NCBI GenBank assembly: GCA_950295325.1
Contig: OX485804.1
Location: forward strand, 26,908,001 to 26,972,000
Length of the DNA stretch: 64,000 bases
Direction: 5' to 3'
Source of the DNA: Polytrichum commune
Lineage: Eukaryota; Streptophyta; Polytrichopsida; Polytrichales; Polytrichaceae
The translations under genes were made by a program, and so were the position numbers. Numbering within the stretch: position 1 is the first letter of the stretch; each line of letters opens with the position of its first letter. Positions 10,801 to 20,959 of this stretch are shown here, piece after piece. The notes beneath the pieces were generated by a model. That model saw nothing but the letters and a program-made list of their open reading frames with translations, searched no databases and was not told the DNA's origin.

Positions 10801-10879
10801 ACGAACGCACGTTCGTAAGTTTGAATGTCAAAGAACTTGAAAATTTGAATGTCAAAGATATTTACGAACGTTCGTTCGT
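10801..10879. repeat. Two P1 palindromes in the first intron of M2
   Basis: Copies at 10801-10816 (centre CA) and 10864-10879 (centre TT) sit in the 121-bp intron 10887-10767. The second begins 7 bases inside the donor. Confidence 0.9.
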
Positions 10880-10887
10880 AAACTCAC

Positions 10888-11666
10888 CTTCCATTGTGGA
10901 GACGGCGTCTTCGCGTTCTCCCTTTCTTTAGGGGGGCACCCGTGGGCGACCCAGACGTCCCTTGCAGCCACTATGTTGGCTGCCCACGACGCCTCGAAGG
11001 CCTTGATTTTGTTTCCGGAGTTGAGTAAGGTGGATATCTTCCGCAGCTTGTCCCAATCGTCCGACCACACCAAGAACGCCTTCCAGTAGCGCAAGTCCTC
11101 CTTCAGCTCATGCTGGAAGTTGTCGTCCTTGAGAATTATTTGGGACGCCTCCAAGCTGTGTTGGCCGTCTATGATCCAGAACTCTCCATTCTGGATCCGT
11201 GGCCAGTCCTTCTCCGTCGGACGGGATGTCAGCCCCTTCGGCATGACGCAGACGGTCTGCCTGTCCCACTTGACGTTGTTCATTAGATTATTTATCTGCC
11301 ACTTCACACCACCGCTTTCGCGAGAGCGAACCACCCATTTGTTGGGGGACATCTCGCACTTGAAGCAGTCCACGTTGAATGTGAAGTGGCGTCCCATGGG
11401 CCAGCAATCCTTCGAGTAGTTGTTGAAGTCTCGAAGGATCCTCGTGGCCTTCACAGCGTCAGGGTTCTCACCCTTTTTCAAGGGGGTGGGCATTACGACA
11501 GGCGAGGTCACCTCTGCGGTCTCCGTTACTCCCGATTTCTCCATCTCCTCCCTTGTCCTCTTCGATGGCGTGGAGTGTCTACTGGGGCCCTCCGTCGCCC
11601 TGCTAGCGGAAGGCACAGGCCTGGGTGCACTTCTAGATCCTCCTGCCCCTGATGTGGATGGTTTCC
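10888..11666 (-). CDS. M2 first recognised exon, 3' part: ParB-like domain
   Basis: After the second TTTCC copy (11662-11666) the exon resumes in frame with PSTSGAGGSRSAPRPVPS. It carries WPRIQNGEFWIIDGQHSLEA, then KAFLVWSDDWDKLRKISTLL, and ends QWK at donor GTGAGT (10887-10886). DGQH with the following helix matches the ParB/Srx nucleotide-handling fold of plasmid/phage partition-like proteins. Cys pairs (VDCFKCEM) precede it. Confidence 0.75.
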
Positions 11667-13767
11667 TGTGAGGCCAAACCCCCCACCCTTAAGCGTCCGT
11701 AGTCCGAGTAGTAGGTTTGGGCTCACATTCCTCCGCGGTATTGGATTTGGACTTGGATGAGTCCATAGTGCAAGGTTCACCCTTCAAGTGGTCTTGGATT
11801 TAACTGGAATTTCACTTTTAACAACTCAATGTACAATTTCAATACGTATGTGGAGAATGCACAAGTTAACTATGTTATTTTAACCTCCTTATGCTCGGGT
11901 GCTATTTTGTCTTTGTTTGCTTCTAACGTCCATCCGGCCGCTTTAGCTACACAAGCCCTTAAGGATATCCCTCTCCTAAATGGAGTCCGTGCCGTTGACT
12001 CTATACTACCACTTGAACTATCACTTGTGTATTCCGTATCGCTACTATAAGAGGTCTCACTTGGTGTCTCCATACCGTACATAAGCCTTTAAGTATTAAG
12101 AAATACTTATGTGACTTATGTCAATCTCTCCCTCGCACCTTTGGTCTTTGCTTCCTTTGTCTTGCCATCGCGAGAGTGCTCCACATTCTCCATTAATTTG
12201 TGCACGTGATTTATTTTTAAAGAGAGGATGCAAGTGTTTAAAAAAACACTATTCTCTATAGTCAATCTCAAATACATTTACTTGTGAAAGCCACCATAAC
12301 ACTAACTAGCATAATGTAACTAACTACTTGTCTATGAGCTAATTAGGTAGGCTATCTACTAAGCTCCTTCATGAACCCATCTCTTTACTTTCTAATTACA
12401 TAAACCTAGCTCCTTCATAAACCCAGCTCCTTCATGAACCCAGCTCCTTAGCTTCTAACTAAACAAACCCAGGTCCTTCATAAACCCAGCTCTTTACTTT
12501 CTAACTAAACAAACCCAGGTCCTTCATAAACCCAGGTCCTTCATGAACCCACAACTTTGTAGTTGTAATCCCCAACTACCTCACTAATTATTCAAGCCCT
12601 TAACTAATCTTCCTACCTAATTTCCCTAATTCTACTAACAACCCCTTTCTAATCACACAATTCTTCTCTAATCCTAAAATCCTAAAATCCTAGAGAGGAG
12701 AGGGGGAGAGAGAATTTCCTAACTTCACTAAGACTAACTAATCCACACAAGTATATTTTTGCACTCATCACAACATCAAGTGCTCAACTCTTAAACATGG
12801 AACTTGCAACCACGTGTATTCAAAACATGAACTTTAAGTACCACAAATTGGAATCATGAATTAACTTTAAAATCCTTCACGTCAACACTAATTCTACCAA
12901 GAGGTCAAGCCCTCTTCAAGGCTAACAAGCCTTGGCTCTCAAACTAAAAACTAAGCACACACATGTGCTCCAATATGGCTTCCCACACCCACACTTATAA
13001 CTCGTGGGGTGCCTTGGAGCACAAAGGAAAGAGAGGATGAGTGAGGGAAGAATGAGGGATTATATAGTAAGCTTGAGGGGGTGAGCACCCTCAAGGCTCA
13101 CGATAAGCCCTTGAGATTTCCTCCTACTTAGTAGGCGCCAATCCTATCTTCTAAGTCTTCCTCCCTCAAATGATCAACAAGGATCCTAATTCGAACATTT
13201 AACTAGCCTTGGCTTTCTACCTACCACACTTTACCAAACTTGGGATGCTTCAACCCAAACTTAGCCTCCTTCGCTTTCCGCCGCCATAACTTTCTCCCCT
13301 TACTTTCCCAAATCGTCGCTCACCACTTAATTCAAACCACGATGCTTAACTCGTGATTTGATTGGTGCTTTGAGAATTTGCTTATCCTCCACCTTGCATT
13401 CTTCCTTGGGCCTTCCCCATTAAGTGGCCATGATGAGGTGGTCCACTTGTGCGCTCCATGTGATCCTCCATTCATCCCAATTCGAAAGCACTTGCCTCTT
13501 GAGTCACTTTGGTTGTCTCCATCCATTTGTACTAGCCTACTCACTAACTACTCAATCCAAGTTCTCCTTACCTATCCTCATTCACTCAAATCCTTCCGAA
13601 GGTAAAAACACAATAACAACTCACATCCTAGCCTCTTACAACATGGTACTTCTAAGACTAACATTTCACTCTTTTTATATTTTTGTGAAGTAACATGCTA
13701 CTTCAAAGTGCATCAACTAACGTTTCAAGGGTCTAAGACTAAATGTGGGCACCCTTTTGGGCTCACA
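11667..13767 (-). repeat. 3' LTR of element 1 (2,101 bp)
   Basis: Starts TGTGAGCCCAAAAGG (minus strand, 13767) and ends GGCCTCACA (11667). It holds a TATATAA box at 13060-13066 and tandem copies of an AAGGAGCTGGGTTTATG motif (about 12340-12550). A segment around 11815-12140, with a 70-codon open frame, is absent from the LTRs of element 2. Confidence 0.92.
13060..13066 (-). promoter_or_regulatory. TATA box in LTR
   Basis: TATATAA on the minus strand, followed by a pyrimidine-rich tract. It matches 29818-29824 and 38651-38657 in element 2, and has no counterpart in the 5' LTR of element 1. Confidence 0.6.
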
Positions 13768-13828
13768 TAATTGGCGACCATCGGGGGATGAATCCAAACA
13801 TCTCTTGCTCCAAGGGTAAGTTGCCTAG

Positions 13829-16228
13829 TCAAGCTCGGTACTCCTTACATCTACTTCCCGATGTACGGGTAGGAAAGAGCTCACCATTCAACGTTTCCAA
13901 TTGAATTGAATTATTAGGAAAGACCTCATAGACAAGGTAAGGTCCTAACCATACCGCATCGAATTTCGCCGGAAATTCAAGCTTTCGTGCGTCTTGAATC
14001 ATGACCATCATTCCCGGTGTTAGGGCCCTTCTCTTATGTCGTTTGTCGAAAGTAATCTTTCTCCTTCTTTGGATTGCCTCAATATGTTGAGCCGCCATTC
14101 TCCTCCCTTCGTCAAGTGCTTCCAAATCGGTTAGTCGATTTCGTAAGGATTGACTTTCGGTAAGTCTCGTACTCACGGCCACCCTAAGTGACTCGACTTC
14201 ATATTCGATTGGTAGTGTCGCTTCAAGACCATAGACTAAGGAAAATGGTGTAGCACGCGTAGTTACCTTATAGGTTGTACGGTATGCCCAAAGTGCCGCC
14301 GTTAGTTTCGTATCCCAATCCCGCTTCGAGTCTATAACCGTCTTGCGTAGTATACTCACCAAAATTCCGTTAACCCTTTCCGTTTGTCCATTGGTTTGTG
14401 GGTGGTAGGGAGTAGTCTTCCGGTGATCAATTTTAAATTTCTCTGTCATCTCTCGAATCAAGTCATTCAAAAAGTGAGTACCCCTATCGCTTACTAGGAT
14501 CTTCGGCACCCCGAACCGCGAAATTATGTTTTCGTACATAAATGTTGCCGCGTGTTCCGCCGTGTCGGTCTTCACCGCTTTGGCTTCCGCCCACTTGGTG
14601 AGGTACTCGGTTGCCACCACAATATATTTCATTCCTTTTGAAGATTGGGGATGGACCTCACCCACATAGTCGATGCCCCATTTTTCGAAAGGAATTAAGG
14701 GTAATGATACATGTAAAGGCATCTCCATTCTAAGGTCGTCTCGGGCATACCGTTGGCAAGCGTCGCATTTCCTTACATAGTCATGGGCGTCCTTAAATAG
14801 TGTAGGCCAAAAGTAGCCCGCTCTAAGTATTTTTTGCCCGGTGAGTTGACCCGAGAAGTGACCGCCGCAAGCGCTATCGTGGCAAGCGATTAAAATCGCT
14901 TCAACCTCCGTTTTTGACACGCATCGTCGTAAAATACCATCGGACCCCCTTCTAAACAACCTATGGCCCACTACAACAAATTGCCTACTATTTACCCTCA
15001 CCTTCCTTCTCTCTTCTTTTGTCCACTCTTTGGGCAACTTGTGGGTTGTTAGAAATTCCACTATGCCCGCATACCACTCCGGTGTAGAAGTGACCACAAA
15101 GAGGCTATCATCTACTAACATATCATTTACCGGATTTTTTCCTATCTCCTCCGACAACCTAGACAAGTGGTCCGCTTGTAAATGCATACGACCCGGTTTA
15201 TATTCCACCGTGTAGTCGAATTCTTCTAATAACAAAACCCACCTAGCTAACCTACCACTTAACTCCGCCTTGTTAATTAGATACTTGATAGCCATGTGGT
15301 CAACAAAAAATACAACCGGGTTGCACATGAGGTAATGCCTAAACTTTTTAACGGAAAACACCATGGCTAGGCACTCCCTCTCCGTTGTAGAGTAGTTTCT
15401 TTCGGCGGGGGTCAATTGCTTACTCGCATAAGCTATAGGTTGATCCTTCTCTTTTTCTCCCGTTGCTTGACAAAGCGCACTCCCTATTGCCACATTACTA
15501 GCATCACAATAGACGTGAAAAGGTTTACCCCAATTGGGTGGTATCAACACCGGATAGGTGCTCAACCTATCCCGCAATTCCTCAAAGGCTTTTTGACAAG
15601 CATCCGTCCACTCGAATTTGACATCCTTTTTGAGCAAATGGGTAATGGGCACCGCTATCTTTGAAAAATTAGGAATAAGTTCCCGGTACCATCCCACATG
15701 TCCTAACAACTTAGAGATCCCCTTGGAATTGGTTGGAGTTGCCAAGTCGCTTATGGCCGCAATCTTATCCGGATCGGGTTCTCTACCTTTTTCACTAACA
15801 ACATAACCCAACAACACTCCCTTATTCACTCCCAAAAATGTCTTATCCGGGTTCAATGCTAACCTCATCTTCCTACACCTAACCAATGCCTCCCTAACAC
15901 AATGTAGGTGATCATCCACATTACTTTGTGTGCTAAAATCGTCCACAAAGACGGTCATGGATTTGAACAACAAGTCGGTGAAGATATACATTACTAATCG
16001 TTGGAAAGTAGCCGGGGCATTACATAACCCAAATGGCATCACTACCCACACAAAAGTACCCCAAGGTGTAGTAAAAGCCGTTTTATGGATATCTTGGAGG
16101 GCTATGGAAATTTGATTATAACCCGCATACCCATCCATAAAGGTATATCGCGAATGACCTCCAACCTCCTCAAGCAACAAGGTGATAAAAGGTAAGGGGA
16201 AGTGATCCTTTTGTGTGCACGAATTCAA
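13829..16228 (-). CDS. pol: Retrotransposon pol, downstream frame: RT, RNase H, integrase
   Basis: 799 codons. RT shows YTFMDGYAGYNQI, MPFGLCNAPATFQR and the catalytic FVDD. RNase H shows HVYCDASNVAIGSALCQ. Integrase follows with an H-H/C-C zinc finger (CHDSACGGHFSGQ and CDACQRY) and the DDE triad at WGIDYVGEV, VSDRGTHF and NGQTERVNG, then a GPY/F module (WLGPYLVYEVF). The frame begins inside RT: the upstream part is in the preceding ORF, offset by one base at a 9-base homopolymer, so RT is split. Reverse transcription and integration are the family roles. Confidence 0.93.
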   Translation of the reverse strand: MNSCTQKDHFPLPFITLLLEEVGGHSRYTFMDGYAGYNQISIALQDIHKTAFTTPWGTFVWVVMPFGLCNAPATFQRLVMYIFTDLLFKSMTVFVDDFSTQSNVDDHLHCVREALVRCRKMRLALNPDKTFLGVNKGVLLGYVVSEKGREPDPDKIAAISDLATPTNSKGISKLLGHVGWYRELIPNFSKIAVPITHLLKKDVKFEWTDACQKAFEELRDRLSTYPVLIPPNWGKPFHVYCDASNVAIGSALCQATGEKEKDQPIAYASKQLTPAERNYSTTERECLAMVFSVKKFRHYLMCNPVVFFVDHMAIKYLINKAELSGRLARWVLLLEEFDYTVEYKPGRMHLQADHLSRLSEEIGKNPVNDMLVDDSLFVVTSTPEWYAGIVEFLTTHKLPKEWTKEERRKVRVNSRQFVVVGHRLFRRGSDGILRRCVSKTEVEAILIACHDSACGGHFSGQLTGQKILRAGYFWPTLFKDAHDYVRKCDACQRYARDDLRMEMPLHVSLPLIPFEKWGIDYVGEVHPQSSKGMKYIVVATEYLTKWAEAKAVKTDTAEHAATFMYENIISRFGVPKILVSDRGTHFLNDLIREMTEKFKIDHRKTTPYHPQTNGQTERVNGILVSILRKTVIDSKRDWDTKLTAALWAYRTTYKVTTRATPFSLVYGLEATLPIEYEVESLRVAVSTRLTESQSLRNRLTDLEALDEGRRMAAQHIEAIQRRRKITFDKRHKRRALTPGMMVMIQDARKLEFPAKFDAVWLGPYLVYEVFPNNSIQLETLNGELFPTRTSGSRCKEYRA

Positions 16229-16232
16229 TTTC

Positions 16233-19200
16233 CTATAGTCGACACAAACCCTTAATTTCCCATTTTTTTTTCTTTACTAAGACCATAGGAGAAACCCAAT
16301 CCGTGATTTCCACCGGCTTGATAAACCCGGCCTTCAATAACCTTTCCAATTCCGCTTTCACCAACAATTGCAATTGAGGATTCATCCTCCTCTCCTTTTG
16401 TCTAATTGGCCTCGCCCCCGGAATTAAAGGAATCCGGTGCTCTACCATTTCCCTAGGAATTCCCTTAAGCTCATCGTAGGACCATGCAAAAGTATCACTA
16501 AACTCATCCACCAAATTGCTATACTCCCTAACCTCTTTCTCCCCCAATTTGGAGCCCATCTTCATTTGTCGGGTTTTTCCATTCTTTAATTTCACATCCA
16601 CGTACCGCCAATCCGCTTCCGACACATGTGCTTGCTCCTCTTTGTTCCGATACCAATCGGAAGGCACATTGGGGTAATCTTTCACATCTTGACCTACAAC
16701 TATCCCCGTAGACGTGGTCTTGAAATGTAAAGGCTCCTCCAATTTCGATGACTCAATAATCACATCCTCCTCTTGAGTCCCATCTACATGAATTAAACTA
16801 ACCTCACCCTCTTCCACGTCATCTACCCAAGGTGTTAACCCACCGCTAATCCACTCTTCCTCGGTGAGCACCTCACATGGCTCCAACAATGAGCCCTCTC
16901 CTAAACTAACACTAGGAAATTCACTCCCTAAGCCTACTTGGTGAAATGTAACCATTACATCAACCTCGGACTCGGGGTACTCCCTTAGCCATTGGGCATA
17001 ATCCCCATTATCCCCATAATTGTAAAAATTAGGACCTAGACTTCCCGAGCCCGAATCTATAACAACCCTTTGACCTTCGGGATGGACGACTCCCACCAAT
17101 GCCTTGCCAATCTCATTCTCGTTTAAGTCATCAATTTCCTTCTCCAATGGCAAATACATCTCCTTCTTCATCCATCCTTCTAATGAACCAATGGACACTA
17201 TGACCCTATTACCCTCCGGACCATAAGTGATGGATGGTTTAGGTCCACCCCAATTGACCATAGCATTCGCCATCCGCAACCAAGGCCTACCTAGCAAAAT
17301 GGGAAAGGTGTCCTTGTTGGAGTGCATTTTAATGACATGGAAGGTGACCAAGTACTCCTCACCTCCCGTAGTCATTCTACAATCCTTGATCATCCCCAAA
17401 GGCGTAGTCGAACTTTGATTTGCCATATTTATGACCAAAGGTGAAGGCCCCGTGAGTCCAAGTCCCAATTTTTTCATAGTATCCTCCGGTAGTATATTTA
17501 GACTACTCCCTCCGTCGACTAGCACATTAGGAACCACCTTATCTACTATAACAACTTCTATTTCTATAGCTTTCACGTCTCTTCCACCTTGTGATTGGAT
17601 CCTAGCGGCTATTTTAGCTTTCACCTTCCTCATCCTCTTGTGTACCGGCATTCCCTCCTTTAATGTTTTCCTTGCCGTGGGTGAAATTTCCAATAGTTGG
17701 CCGAAAGTAATATCCGCCTTGAGTGTACTAAGGTCCGCCCACAAGTCGTACCCGGTAGATCTTTCCACCTTAGAATTACCCACTACGTCGAATTCGTCTA
17801 CGGGAACCCCCGGTCCTTCCCATTCACCCACATCGCTATTATCCAAGTCATGTACCGCATTAGTCCTCTCCCTATCTTGTAAAATTATATTTTCCCTCTC
17901 CACATCCTTAGTAGCTCTTCTAGCTACCCTATCCAACTCGGAGAGATTAATCTCTTCATCCGAAGAGTAATTTCCTTGCTCTCCTATTCCTACCTCCAAC
18001 GGGGCATCCCCTCTCCTAGCCCTAGTAGTTACCGCTAGTGCAGGTGCTTCTTCAACCACACCCTTACCCTTCACTAACTCATATGTAATAGCATTGGTGT
18101 GAGGAGGCCATTGACTTTGCTCCTCTCCAATTCTCGTTGGGAGAGGAAGCATGTCATCACATGTGGCCTCCAACACTCCATCCATGAACCTAACATCTTG
18201 GGAGTTAGATGGTCCCGGATCCGTTGGAGGCGCTTGTCTCCCGTTACTACCATTAGGTGGAACTCCTTGTCTATTTTGTATTGGAATGTAACCGGTTGTA
18301 GTTTGCAAGCCCGCCGGTGGATGAAAAGTTTGCCTAGCATTACTATGGTCATAGTATAAGTTAGGTGGCCTAAGTTCATTGGCCGGTACTCCTTGTGGCC
18401 TAGCACCTCGCATATTATCCCTTGCTTGTTGTTGTGGATTAGCCACCGGGTAAGGGACATTAATTATTTTGTCCGGTTGGCGACACGTATCCGAGGGATG
18501 ACTTCCTCCACAATTGCTACAATTAAACTCTTGACCTTCGGACCAACATTGTCCTTGAGCGTGCCACCTTCCACAAAAGGGATGAAATTCCTTCTTCTCT
18601 AAATTTTGGCCACCTTGCCCTCTAGGTTGTGGTCCTCTATTGCTTCCATTTCCATAGTGAGGTGGCGCTTGACCTCGTTGATTTTGTTGAGGTGGGTTAC
18701 CGTTTCCTCTTTGGTCACGGTTTTGTCCACTTCTACAAAATTGACGCGTGTGGCCCGGTTGGCCACATTGGACACACCATAATCCGGAAGAATGCCTACC
18801 CGACTCAACCGGGGGTGGAGGCCCCGGTTGTTGACTCCGGATCATTAATGACATTTGATCCGTGAGGCTTTGCATTTGTTTTATCATAGCCTCTTGGAAT
18901 CCTAGTTGGCTAGCACCTAGTCTTCTCTCAACCTCCTCCAAGTGTGGATCCGTTCTAGGGGCCGGTAGTGCCAAAAGAGGTGCCGGTTCCCTAACCGCTA
19001 AAGGTCGGGGACCGGTGTCCACAATGGCATATGGAATTTGGTCCTCATACTTAGCGGGTTCTACCGCTACCACCCTAGGGCGTATGGGGATGAATTGTGG
19101 GATCAATTCATCCTCCCTTCTCCATAGCCTTTCGTGATCTTTATCCAAGTTTTCAATATCTCTAGCCGCACGCTTGGCATCCGCCAAGGTCAAGGGATTC

Positions 19201-20069
19201 CTTTCTAGAACACCCCTAATAGTTCCGGACTTAAAAAACCCTTGAATGAAAAATTGCTTTAGCGTGTCGTCGTTGAGCATGGTACCCACAAATCTAGTGC
19301 ACACTAAATCAAACCTCCTAATGTAAGCCGAAATTTCTTCCTCCCTTCCTTGCTTCAATGACGACAATGCCCTTAATGCGGTACTTTGACCCACTTCCGG
19401 CCTAAATTCGTTAAGAAACTCCCTTTGTAATTGTTCCCATCCCCTAAAATGTCCCTCGGCATGATCCCGATACCATTCATAGGCTTCCCCCTCTAGAGTG
19501 GTAGGAAACCACACTAACCAATAACCCGGGTCGGTTATGAGGAAGCTAGCCAACCGTTCGATATACCGTTCCATGTGCCGAGAGGGGTCCTCATCCTTGG
19601 TCCCATAAAATTTAGGGAGATGAGATGGCATATCCATCGCCGCTAAATTTTGTGGAACCACAATTGGTAGGCCTCTTGGCCTAACCAATGGGTCTATTGG
19701 AGGTATAGGAGGTATGGGCGGAATTGGGGGTATGGGTGGTGGATCCATCCCCCGTTCCTCGGCCATGGTGACCGGTGAACTATTCAACAATCCCCTATCA
19801 ACTTCTACCGGGAATTCTTCTCTAAGTGTGTAATTTTCCGAAGAAGTTTCACCACTCAATTTGGAGGGAGTGATCTCCTCTTCAAGTTGAGCTCCAAGTT
19901 CTAAGGTGTCTAGAATTGACCTAGTCCTAGGTTCGACGTTCAAACAACTCTCTATTCTAACATTATCTTGTTCTAATCTATCACTGATTTTAGAGGACCG
20001 CCTCTTTCGAGTAGATTTCTCTAGTCCTACTATCAAACTTGGTTTTTGTGAGCGAGTCCTACCTTGCAT
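16233..20069 (-). CDS. gag-pro: Retrotransposon gag-protease and start of RT
   Basis: 1,278 codons. The gag capsid-like region includes DPGYWLVWFPTTLEGEAYEW and LREFLNEF-type helices. A CCHC knuckle (CVQCGQPGHTRQFC, ~431) is followed by a second, variant Cys/His cluster (CSNCGGSHPSDTC). The protease has VLVDGGSSLNILP (~849), where plant Ty3 elements often have DGG or DSG. The end is the N-terminal RT region (FIKPVEITDWVSPMVL) running into A9 and then out of frame. Only a few residues differ from the copy at 31648-35484. Confidence 0.93.
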   Translation of the reverse strand: MQGRTRSQKPSLIVGLEKSTRKRRSSKISDRLEQDNVRIESCLNVEPRTRSILDTLELGAQLEEEITPSKLSGETSSENYTLREEFPVEVDRGLLNSSPVTMAEERGMDPPPIPPIPPIPPIPPIDPLVRPRGLPIVVPQNLAAMDMPSHLPKFYGTKDEDPSRHMERYIERLASFLITDPGYWLVWFPTTLEGEAYEWYRDHAEGHFRGWEQLQREFLNEFRPEVGQSTALRALSSLKQGREEEISAYIRRFDLVCTRFVGTMLNDDTLKQFFIQGFFKSGTIRGVLERNPLTLADAKRAARDIENLDKDHERLWRREDELIPQFIPIRPRVVAVEPAKYEDQIPYAIVDTGPRPLAVREPAPLLALPAPRTDPHLEEVERRLGASQLGFQEAMIKQMQSLTDQMSLMIRSQQPGPPPPVESGRHSSGLWCVQCGQPGHTRQFCRSGQNRDQRGNGNPPQQNQRGQAPPHYGNGSNRGPQPRGQGGQNLEKKEFHPFCGRWHAQGQCWSEGQEFNCSNCGGSHPSDTCRQPDKIINVPYPVANPQQQARDNMRGARPQGVPANELRPPNLYYDHSNARQTFHPPAGLQTTTGYIPIQNRQGVPPNGSNGRQAPPTDPGPSNSQDVRFMDGVLEATCDDMLPLPTRIGEEQSQWPPHTNAITYELVKGKGVVEEAPALAVTTRARRGDAPLEVGIGEQGNYSSDEEINLSELDRVARRATKDVERENIILQDRERTNAVHDLDNSDVGEWEGPGVPVDEFDVVGNSKVERSTGYDLWADLSTLKADITFGQLLEISPTARKTLKEGMPVHKRMRKVKAKIAARIQSQGGRDVKAIEIEVVIVDKVVPNVLVDGGSSLNILPEDTMKKLGLGLTGPSPLVINMANQSSTTPLGMIKDCRMTTGGEEYLVTFHVIKMHSNKDTFPILLGRPWLRMANAMVNWGGPKPSITYGPEGNRVIVSIGSLEGWMKKEMYLPLEKEIDDLNENEIGKALVGVVHPEGQRVVIDSGSGSLGPNFYNYGDNGDYAQWLREYPESEVDVMVTFHQVGLGSEFPSVSLGEGSLLEPCEVLTEEEWISGGLTPWVDDVEEGEVSLIHVDGTQEEDVIIESSKLEEPLHFKTTSTGIVVGQDVKDYPNVPSDWYRNKEEQAHVSEADWRYVDVKLKNGKTRQMKMGSKLGEKEVREYSNLVDEFSDTFAWSYDELKGIPREMVEHRIPLIPGARPIRQKERRMNPQLQLLVKAELERLLKAGFIKPVEITDWVSPMVLVKKKKWEIKGLCRL

Positions 20070-20937
20070 TCCATAAGAATCGATCGACCCTCACTTGACC
20101 ACACATAATCCTAGCAATTCCCCTCTTAATATTTTCACTTGTCTTGGTGTGGTTATAATTTTTTTAGGAGGTGAGGAAAAGAACCTGCAAGCCCACTTAG
20201 GTGAAAGAATCCCAATAGGGGATAGGCATGTTCATGTTAATTTTTTGGTTAAGTCGGAGCATCACCTCCGCACCTTCCCGCAAATTAACACTCACCACAA
20301 TACCGATTGTGAGGGGGTGACCTTCCGAGTAGATTATGTTAAAAGTCGAGGCTTCACCCTTCAACTTCTCACACCATCCACAATTTGGGAATTACCCTCT
20401 ACAACGGATAACAACAATCACGAGTACAAAAGGCATTCCTTAATTAGTTAATGAGTTCACTTTGAAGAAATAAACATACCTTGAGCAATCGCATCCCCCT
20501 GTGAGTTAGCACTCCCCTCAATCGTGACTCAATGTAACAACACCATAAACTTTGTGAAATATTAATTTAATCTAGAGCATGAAATGACAACTCCCAAAAC
20601 TTTGAGACTCACCCCGAGGTGAGTGTCAAAGTTCAATGTCCTAAGGTGAATTTACCCTCTAATGTTTTAATGAGCTACTCGGTTATAGGTTCCTTTTAAG
20701 TTCTTAGCAAATCCCCAAAAAGGTTGAGGACGTACCTTCGCCGCGCTCCTTCCTCAAAAATGAATTTGCGTAATTGACAATGCAATTCATTCCAAGGAAT
20801 AGTTGAAATACAATGAATTCAAATGTAACCCAAAGAGAGAATACTTACCGAGTTTCGGGTGCTCCTTCCCTTCTCTCAAGTTTGTGTCTCCAATTTTTCC
20901 TAGTCGCCTCCAAGTCTTGTAACTACCTTCCGCTTCG

Positions 20938-20956
20938 CTCCCGGCGGACGCACCAA
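20938..20956 (-). promoter_or_regulatory. Candidate primer-binding site of element 1
   Basis: Four bases after the 5' LTR end, the minus strand reads TGGTGCGTCCGCCGGGAG. It starts with TGG, as a site pairing with the CCA end of a tRNA does. The tRNA was not identified; it is not the initiator-Met site used by the 970-bp-LTR family. Confidence 0.55.
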
Positions 20957-20959
20957 TTA

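Noticed and set aside
17227-18865. Antisense open frames across gag-pro (and their twins at 32580-34490)
   Set aside because: They occur identically in both retroelement copies as shadows of the long coding frame, without motifs of their own.
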